Both the position numbers and the translations under genes were made by a program. 64,000 bases of DNA from Martelella mediterranea DSM 17316 (GTDB taxonomy: Bacteria; Pseudomonadota; Alphaproteobacteria; Rhizobiales; Rhizobiaceae): NCBI RefSeq assembly GCF_002043005.1, contig NZ_CP020330.1:1076501-1140500 (forward strand). Reading direction: 5' to 3'. Position 1 is the first letter of the stretch. The number at the start of each line of letters is the position of its first letter. Below are positions 58,536-64,000 of this stretch, piece by piece. The notes beneath the pieces were generated by a model. It made no database searches. It saw only the letters and a list, made by a program, of their open reading frames with translations, and had not been told where the DNA came from.

Positions 58536-58731
58536 GTTTCCGCCTGTGGTTCCTGTCCGTCAGGCTCTAGCGGGTTTTTCGGGCGGACAACAGGGGGCGG
58601 GTCGATATTCCCTTGCTTTGTGGCGCGGGTGGCCGGCCCGCCGCAAGGCACTGGAAAAAACGGACCCGAGGCTTTATCAAAGTTCGGGGCCGCTTGCGGT
58701 GACCGAGAGACGAGGAACGAGGGAGTGCGAG

Positions 58732-59613
58732 ATGGCCGAGAGTATCAAGCGCGTTGGCGTGATCGGGGCCGGGGCCATGGGCTGCGGCGTCGCTCATGTT
58801 TCGGCGATCGCCGGCTACGACGTTCACCTGATCGACATTGGAAAGCAGCAGATCGAGCGTGGGCTCGCCACCATCAACGGCAATCTGGCGCGTCAGGTCA
58901 CATCCGGCAAGCTTTCCGATGACGACCGCAAGAAGGCGCTGAAGCTGATCACCGCCTCCACCGATCTCCAGGACCTTGCCTCCGCCGATATCGTGATCGA
59001 GGCGATCACCGAGGATGAGGCGGAAAAGCGCGCGCTTTACGCCAGGCTCTGCCCGATCCTGAAGCCGGAAACCCTGCTTGCCAGCAATACCTCGTCATTC
59101 TCGATCACCCGGCTTGCCGCCGCCACCGACCGGCCCGAGCGGTTCATGGGCGTGCATTTCATGAACCCCGTGCCGGTGATGGAGCTTGTGGAACTGGTGC
59201 GCGGCATCGCCACCGACGAGGCAACCTTCGAAACCGCACGGGAGTTCGTGCGCGCGCTCGGCAAGACGCCGACCGTTTCGGAGGATTTCCCGGCCTTCAT
59301 CGTCAACCGCATCCTGCTGCCGATGATCAACGAGGCGATCTATGTTCTTTATGAGGGCGTCGGAACCGTCGACCACATCGATACCGCGATGAAGCTCGGC
59401 GCCCGCCACCCGATGGGGCCGCTGGAGCTTGCCGATTTCATCGGTCTCGATACCTGCCTTTCGGGCATGCAGATGCTGCATGAAGGCCTGGCGGACAACA
59501 AATATCGTCCGTGCCCGCTGCTGGTGAAATATGTCGATGCCGGCTGGCTCGGCCGCAAATCCGGCCGCGGGTTCTACGATTATCGCGGCGAGGATCCGGT
59601 GCCGACGCGGTAA
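58732..59613 (+). CDS. 3-hydroxybutyryl-CoA dehydrogenase family protein
   Basis: A 293-residue NAD-dependent 3-hydroxyacyl-CoA dehydrogenase. Rossmann motif VIGAGAMGCGVAHVSAIAGY, LASNTSSFSI, catalytic His in FMGVHFMNPVPVMELVE, and NRILLPMINEAI in the dimerisation domain. The closing HPMGPLELADFIGLDTC and GRKSGRGFYDY are standard. It acts on (S)-3-hydroxybutyryl-CoA or related substrates. Single gene. Confidence 0.93.
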   Translation: MAESIKRVGVIGAGAMGCGVAHVSAIAGYDVHLIDIGKQQIERGLATINGNLARQVTSGKLSDDDRKKALKLITASTDLQDLASADIVIEAITEDEAEKRALYARLCPILKPETLLASNTSSFSITRLAAATDRPERFMGVHFMNPVPVMELVELVRGIATDEATFETAREFVRALGKTPTVSEDFPAFIVNRILLPMINEAIYVLYEGVGTVDHIDTAMKLGARHPMGPLELADFIGLDTCLSGMQMLHEGLADNKYRPCPLLVKYVDAGWLGRKSGRGFYDYRGEDPVPTR

Positions 59614-59617
59614 GCCG

Positions 59618-60016
59618 TCAGTTGCAGCAACTGCCCGAGGAAAGTTCCTCCAGGATCGGGCAGTCCGGCCGGTGGTCGCCATGGCAATGATCAGCGAGGT
59701 GCTGGAGGGCCGCCTTCAGGCCGGCGAGGCGTGCGAGCTTCTCATCGATCTCGGCGATCTTGGCCGTCGCCAGCGCCTTCACCTCGGCGCTTTCGCGGGC
59801 GTCGTCGTCATAGAGCGATAGCAGCAGCCGGCATTCCTCGACGGAAAAGCCGAGATCGCGGGAGCGGTGAATGAAATTCAGCCGGTGGACATGGTTGGCG
59901 GAATAATCGCGATAGCCATTCTCGGCCCGGTCTGCGACAACGAGGCCGATTTCCTCGTAATAGCGGATGGTCTTGGGCGGCAGTCCCGACTGTTTCGCAG
60001 CCTGTCCGATGTTCAT
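59618..60016 (-). CDS. cueR: CueR-type MerR-family copper regulator
   Basis: A 132-residue MerR-family activator. HTH MNIGQAAKQSGLPPKTIRYYEEIGL, coiled dimer helix (about 76-105) and a metal loop C111-x7-C119 in DHCHGDHRPDCPIL, with S76 at the Cu(I) position and a terminal CC pair, the CueR/HmrR pattern rather than ZntR. It would activate copper-export genes, but none are in this window, so it acts at a distance or regulates the divergent GFA gene, which is 126 bases away. The ATG is used; a TTG two codons earlier is possible. Confidence 0.88.
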   Translation of the reverse strand: MNIGQAAKQSGLPPKTIRYYEEIGLVVADRAENGYRDYSANHVHRLNFIHRSRDLGFSVEECRLLLSLYDDDARESAEVKALATAKIAEIDEKLARLAGLKAALQHLADHCHGDHRPDCPILEELSSGSCCN

Positions 60017-60142
60017 GGCCAATTTCTCCGATCATCTGTTCAGCAGATGTGATGCCTGCTTCAAAAATCTTCAAGTCCGTGGCCGTTGTCTCGCCGCCTG
60101 TCTTCGTGCGACGGTGATGAACCTTCAAGAAACGGAGTTCGC

Positions 60143-60547
60143 ATGAAGATCACCGGTGGATGCTATTGCGGCAAGGTCCGCTTCGAAGCCGAAATCGATC
60201 CGGATGCCGTGGTGATCTGCCATTGCACCGATTGTCAGCGCCTGAGCGGCTCGCCCTATCGCACCACCGTTCTCGTCCCCCGTGCCGATGTCGAGATCAC
60301 GTCCGGCGTAACCCGCAGCTATTGGAAAATGGCCGAGAGCGGACGCAAACGCGAGCAGTTTTTCTGCGAAGACTGCGGCTCGCCACTGTTTACCGGCGGC
60401 GAAGGCGCAGATGAAGACGATTGGGGGATCCGCTGGGGCATGATCGACCAGCGCGCTGCGCTGCCGCCGAAGCGGCAGATCTGGTGTCGCTCGGCGGTTC
60501 CCTGGCTTGACGAGGTCACCGCGCTGCCGGGCGAAGCTACCGAATAG
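60143..60547 (+). CDS. GFA-family zinc-binding protein
   Basis: A 134-residue protein of the glutathione-dependent formaldehyde-activating (GFA) fold. Cysteine motifs GGCYCGKVRFEA, CHCTDCQRLSG and FFCEDCGSPLF hold two zinc ions. Most such proteins lack proven formaldehyde activity. Divergent from cueR. Confidence 0.92.
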   Translation: MKITGGCYCGKVRFEAEIDPDAVVICHCTDCQRLSGSPYRTTVLVPRADVEITSGVTRSYWKMAESGRKREQFFCEDCGSPLFTGGEGADEDDWGIRWGMIDQRAALPPKRQIWCRSAVPWLDEVTALPGEATE

Positions 60548-60550
60548 GCT

Positions 60551-61420
60551 TCAATCCTGCGACAGCGCCATACGCAGCATCGCCGCGAGGTCTTCGTCGC
60601 CGCTGCCGTTCTCCAGGCAGGCCTTGAAGCTGGCAAGGGCGGCGTCGATCGCCGGCGTATCGACATCGTAGCTGTCGGCGACGCTGGCAAACAACGTGGC
60701 GTCCTTCATCGCGCCGCGCACGGGAAAACCCACGCTCCTGTCATGGCCGCGAATACGCGGGGCGCGGGCCTTCAGCGCGGGCGTTCCGCCGGGGCTGGTC
60801 ATCAGCATATCGAGCATCTTGTCGAGGCTGAGGCCGGCGCGTTTGCCGGTCATCAGCGCCTCGCGCAGCACTTCCCAATAACCGCACAGCACCATGTTGT
60901 TGACGATCTTAGCCGCCGCGCCGGTGCCGAGCGGGCCGGTGTGGTGAATGCGATCGGAGAGCGTATCGGCAACCGGCAGGAAGCGTTCGAAATCGGCATC
61001 CGCGCCGCCGATATAGAGCCCTGCCTTGCCGGAAATCACAAGTTCGGGGCCGCCGGAGACCGGCGCGTCGATGGCGCTGCCGCCCTTGGCCTTGATGCCC
61101 GCCGAATAGCGCTTCAGCAAAGCGGGGCTGACGGTCGAGGTCTCGACCACCAGCTTGCCGGGAAGCGAGGTGGTCAGCAGCGCTTCGAGCACCGCCTCCA
61201 CCGCCGCATCGTCGATCAGCGAGGTGAGGATGATATCGGCCTTGCGGGCAAGCGTTGCCGGGTTCAGCGCGACCTCGGCATGGGTCTCGGAGGCAAGCTC
61301 CATCGACACGCCGCCGCGCGACCACACCACCAGCGGAAAACCGTAGGCCGAGAGCCGACGCGCCATGGCGGTGCCCATGCGGCCCATGCCGCAAATGCCG
61401 ATCGTCTCCTTGTCCGCCAT
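60551..61420 (-). CDS. beta-hydroxyacid dehydrogenase (3-hydroxyisobutyrate dehydrogenase family)
   Basis: A 289-residue NAD(P)-dependent dehydrogenase. N-terminal GICGMGRMGTAMARRL, substrate loop DAPVSGGPELVISGKAGLYI, and the catalytic lysine in AAKIVNNMVLCGYWE. Substrate unspecified; HIBADH, tartronate semialdehyde reductase and related enzymes share the pattern. It converges with the GFA gene and follows prfC by one base gap. Confidence 0.9.
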   Translation of the reverse strand: MADKETIGICGMGRMGTAMARRLSAYGFPLVVWSRGGVSMELASETHAEVALNPATLARKADIILTSLIDDAAVEAVLEALLTTSLPGKLVVETSTVSPALLKRYSAGIKAKGGSAIDAPVSGGPELVISGKAGLYIGGADADFERFLPVADTLSDRIHHTGPLGTGAAAKIVNNMVLCGYWEVLREALMTGKRAGLSLDKMLDMLMTSPGGTPALKARAPRIRGHDRSVGFPVRGAMKDATLFASVADSYDVDTPAIDAALASFKACLENGSGDEDLAAMLRMALSQD

Positions 61421-61421
61421 G

Positions 61422-63005
61422 TCAGGCCGCCTTTGCCTGATGGTATTCCTTGATCGCGATCATCCGGATTTCCGGCGCACGCTCGCTTTCGTAGTTCAGC
61501 GAGAAGCCGTCCTGCGCCATGAACACCGGATCGCCGTCGAGGTCGCGGGCGATATCGCCGCGCCGGCCGGAGATGAATTTTTCCAGATCGGCGGGCTTCT
61601 CGGCCGAAATCCAGCGGCAGACGGAAAACCGCGCCATCTCGAACGATACCGGCAGGCCGTATTCCGCCTTCAGCCGCTCCTTCAGAACGTCGAGCTGCAG
61701 CGCGCCGACGACGCCGACGATTGCCGGCGAGCCGTCTTCAGGCGTGAACAGCTGGACCACGCCTTCCTCAGCCATCTGCTGCAGGGCTTCCTTCAGCTTC
61801 TTGGCCTTCATCGCGTCTTCCAGCCGCACGCGGCGGAGGATTTCCGGCGCGAAGTTCGGCACGCCCTGGAACACCAGCGCCTCGCCATCGGTCAGCGTGT
61901 CGCCGATGCGGAGCGCGCCGTGGTTCGGGATGCCGACGACATCGCCGGCATAGGCCGTATCGGCAAGCTGGCGCTGCGAGGCGAAGAAGAATTGCGGCGC
62001 GGTCAGCCCCATCTGCTTGCCGGTGCGGGCAAGCCTCGCCTTCATGCCGCGCGTCAGCGTGCCGGAGCACACGCGTACGAAGGCGATGCGGTCGCGGTGG
62101 TTCGGGTCCATATTGGCCTGGATCTTGAACACGAAGGCGCTCATCTTCGGGTCGGTCGCCTCCACGGTGCGAACATCGGCCACCTGCGCGCGCGGCGCGG
62201 GCGCGAAATCGGAAAGCGCGTGGATCAGATCGCGCACGCCGTTATTGCGGAGCGCCGAGCCGAAATAGACCGGCGTCATATGGCCTTCCAGAAACGCCTG
62301 CCGGTCGAAGGCGGGATAACCGTCGATCGCAAGCTCGGCCATTTCCGCCCAGTCCTGACGCTCATGCTCCGGCAGTTTTTCCGACACGACTTCCGGGCCG
62401 TTCACCTTGGTCAGCTCTTTCTGGCTGTCGCCATAGCGCACCGCGCTGTCCTTCAGGTGATAGGTGCCGCAGAAGCTCTTGCCCTGGCCGATCGGCCATG
62501 TCATCGGCACGGTGTCGAGCGCGAGCTTCTCCTGCACTTCCTCGAGGATTTCGAACGTGTCGCGGGCCTCACGGTCCATCTTGTTGACGAAGGTGATGAT
62601 CGGGATGTCGCGCAGCCGGCAGACCTCGAAAAGCTTCAGCGTCCGGGGCTCGATGCCCTTGGCCGCGTCGATCACCATGATCGCCGCATCCACCGCCGTC
62701 AGCGTACGATAGGTGTCGTCGGCGAAGTCCTCGTGGCCGGGCGTGTCGAGCAGGTTGAAGACGGTGTTGTCATATTCGAAGGTCATCACCGAGGTGACCA
62801 CCGAAATGCCGCGTTCGCGTTCGATCTTCATCCAGTCCGAGCGGGTCTGGATGCGATCCTTCTTCGCCTTCACCTCGCCGGCAAGCTGGATCGCGCCGCC
62901 GAAAAGCAGCAGCTTTTCGGTCAGCGTGGTCTTCCCGGCGTCGGGATGCGAGATGATCGCGAAGGTGCGGCGGCGGGCAACCGCCTCGGCAAGCGTTTCG
63001 GGCAT
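61422..63005 (-). CDS. prfC: peptide chain release factor 3
   Basis: A 527-residue GTPase that removes RF1/RF2 from the ribosome after termination. G-domain motifs: SHPDAGKTTLTEKLL, DTPGHEDFADDTYR and NKMDREARD; the EF-G-like domain II and III follow. The length matches E. coli RF3 (529). The dehydrogenase gene starts one base after its stop. Confidence 0.97.
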   Translation of the reverse strand: MPETLAEAVARRRTFAIISHPDAGKTTLTEKLLLFGGAIQLAGEVKAKKDRIQTRSDWMKIERERGISVVTSVMTFEYDNTVFNLLDTPGHEDFADDTYRTLTAVDAAIMVIDAAKGIEPRTLKLFEVCRLRDIPIITFVNKMDREARDTFEILEEVQEKLALDTVPMTWPIGQGKSFCGTYHLKDSAVRYGDSQKELTKVNGPEVVSEKLPEHERQDWAEMAELAIDGYPAFDRQAFLEGHMTPVYFGSALRNNGVRDLIHALSDFAPAPRAQVADVRTVEATDPKMSAFVFKIQANMDPNHRDRIAFVRVCSGTLTRGMKARLARTGKQMGLTAPQFFFASQRQLADTAYAGDVVGIPNHGALRIGDTLTDGEALVFQGVPNFAPEILRRVRLEDAMKAKKLKEALQQMAEEGVVQLFTPEDGSPAIVGVVGALQLDVLKERLKAEYGLPVSFEMARFSVCRWISAEKPADLEKFISGRRGDIARDLDGDPVFMAQDGFSLNYESERAPEIRMIAIKEYHQAKAA

Positions 63006-63124
63006 CGGTCGAATATCCTGTTGATGGCGGCCTATGTAGCGATTTGGGCCACAAGATGCAATTGACCTGTCGGCGTCTGGTGGCGAAGGATGCGGGCGAA
63101 ATTGACGAGGACCTCACAATCACC

Positions 63125-63258
63125 AATCTCCCCCCTTTGAGGGGGAGATGTCGCGAAAGCGACAGAGAGGGGTGAACCCTTTCAACGAGCTCAGAGCTGG
63201 CGGCTTTCGCTGCACCCCTCTCTGCCCTGCCGGGCATCTCCCCCTCAAGGGGGGAGAT
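63125..63258. repeat. mosaic palindromic intergenic repeat, copy 2 (inverted)
   Basis: 134 bases built from the same blocks as the copy at 41333-41468 but in mirror order: the GTCGCGAAAGCGAC hairpin is on the left and GCCCTGCCGGGC on the right. The flanking CTCCCCCTTTGAGGGGGAG palindromes and the AGAGAGGGGT/ACCCCTCTCT pair are conserved; the middle (about 63175-63213) differs. It lies between divergent prfC and dut. Confidence 0.88.
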
Positions 63259-63309
63259 CGGCCAGAGGTGAGGTGGACGTGCAAGGTGGCAGCTCCCAGG
63301 GTGACCGCA

Positions 63310-63768
63310 ATGAACACGGAAAAAAGAATGACGCTGAAGCTGAAACGCCTGGAACATGCCGAGGGCATCGAACCGCCCGCCTATGAAACCGCGGGCTCCG
63401 CCGGCATGGATATCCGCGCCGCCGTCGACGCGCCGATGACGCTTGCGCCGGCCAAGCGGGCGCTGGTGCCGACCGGTTTCATCTTCGAAATTCCGCAAGG
63501 CTTCGAGGCCCAAATCCGCCCGCGCTCCGGCCTTGCCTTCAAGCACGGCATCACCTGCCTCAACACGCCCGGCACCATCGACAGCGATTATCGCGGCGAG
63601 GTCAAGGTACTGCTCGTCAATCTCGGCGAGGAAGCCTTCACCATCGAACGCGGCATGCGCATCGCCCAGGTCATCATCGCCCCGGTCACGCAGATGCCGG
63701 TCACCGTGGTCGACGATCTGACCGAGACCAAACGCGGCGCCGGCGGATTTGGATCGACGGGCGTGTGA
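63310..63768 (+). CDS. dut: dUTP diphosphatase
   Basis: A 152-residue trimeric dUTPase that removes dUTP and supplies dUMP. All five motifs are present: [51 protein letters not shown] and the C-terminal [10 protein letters not shown]. The Met of [10 protein letters not shown] is used; a Met six codons later is an alternative. The mirror repeat lies just upstream. Confidence 0.96.
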   Translation: MNTEKRMTLKLKRLEHAEGIEPPAYETAGSAGMDIRAAVDAPMTLAPAKRALVPTGFIFEIPQGFEAQIRPRSGLAFKHGITCLNTPGTIDSDYRGEVKVLLVNLGEEAFTIERGMRIAQVIIAPVTQMPVTVVDDLTETKRGAGGFGSTGV

Positions 63769-63870
63769 GGCGCGGTTTCCGGGCGTCTGTAAATCGGCGT
63801 ATTTCCGCATTCTTGCCTGTGGTGTAGGCTTCCCGGAAAGCTGGCGCAACGCGGCACGGAGGCTTTGCCG

Positions 63871-64000
63871 ATGGACATGATGGAGGCGTTTCAGCGGGTT
63901 GGTCTGGCGCTGGCGATCGGGCTCTTGGCCGGGATCGAGCGCGGCTGGCAGGAGCGGGATCTGGCCGACGGGCAGCGGGTGGCGGGCATCCGCACCTTTG
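63871..64000 (+). CDS. MgtC/SapB-family membrane protein (partial)
   Basis: The first 43 codons of a gene that runs past the window. MDMMEAFQRVGLALAIGLLA then GIERGWQERDLADGQRVAG and IRTF match the start of MgtC/SapB-type (DUF4010-like) proteins, with the first membrane helix and the E/R-x-G signature. A CGGAGG site lies upstream. Function cannot be told from this fragment. Confidence 0.8.
   Translation, partial: MDMMEAFQRVGLALAIGLLAGIERGWQERDLADGQRVAGIRTF

Overview
The window is a chromosomal segment of a GC-rich alphaproteobacterium of the order Rhizobiales, probably Rhizobiaceae or a close relative. Evidence: a complete general stress response set (PhyR, NepR, EcfG sigma factor) with EcfG-type GGAAC-N16/17-CGTT promoters; a C4-pathway 5-aminolevulinate synthase; HWE-type sensor kinase; a rhizobial CTTGAC-N17 promoter in front of a small RNA resembling the alpha-r8 (MmgR/suhB-motif) family; and two copies of a mosaic palindromic intergenic repeat of the kind found in Rhizobium genomes. 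The genus cannot be fixed from this sequence alone. No prophage, insertion sequence or CRISPR array was seen.

Layout. 0-6 kb: a small RNA gene, a histidinol-phosphatase-like enzyme, a small heat-shock protein with an RpoH-type promoter and a ROSE-like thermometer, then a four-gene bufferin-type RiPP operon (precursor, MNIO enzyme, DUF2063 partner, DoxX) and threonine aldolase. 6-14 kb: glutamate synthase large and small subunit genes, separated by a vapBC toxin-antitoxin pair and a ybjQ-like gene. 14-17 kb: galU, kdsD, dsbB, a YqaA-type membrane protein and tRNA-Leu(CAA). 17-22 kb: general stress response locus. 22-26 kb: a UbiH-family hydroxylase, TesB thioesterase, then glnK-amtB behind a sigma-54 promoter. 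27-35 kb: nuclease, DNA repair, tRNA-modifying and small housekeeping genes, and etfBA. 35-43 kb: a short-chain dehydrogenase, a serine hydrolase and a carbohydrate ABC transporter operon. 43-48 kb: two aldo/keto reductases, a GluR0-like channel/receptor with an atypical pore loop, and a CaCA-family cation/proton antiporter. 48-54 kb: tamB-tamA outer-membrane assembly pair. 54-64 kb: lipoprotein, hemA with an FNR/FixK box, family VIII esterase-like hydrolase, dxr, 3-hydroxybutyryl-CoA dehydrogenase, cueR, a GFA-family protein, an HIBADH-like dehydrogenase, prfC, dut and the start of an MgtC/SapB-type gene.

How the parts work together. Nitrogen is a recurring theme: gltB/gltD assimilate ammonium, glnK-amtB take it up and sense nitrogen status. 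Stress control is a second theme: the CHASE-HWE kinase probably feeds PhyR, which would release EcfG from NepR; two small stress genes (csbD and a DUF1328 gene) in the same locus carry matching promoters. Envelope biogenesis is a third: galU, kdsD, tamAB, dsbB. The parts most worth further work are the bufferin operon with its attenuator-like hairpin, the ROSE/RpoH leader, the toxin-antitoxin pair inside the glt locus, the channel-antiporter pair, and the two mirror-oriented palindromic repeats.
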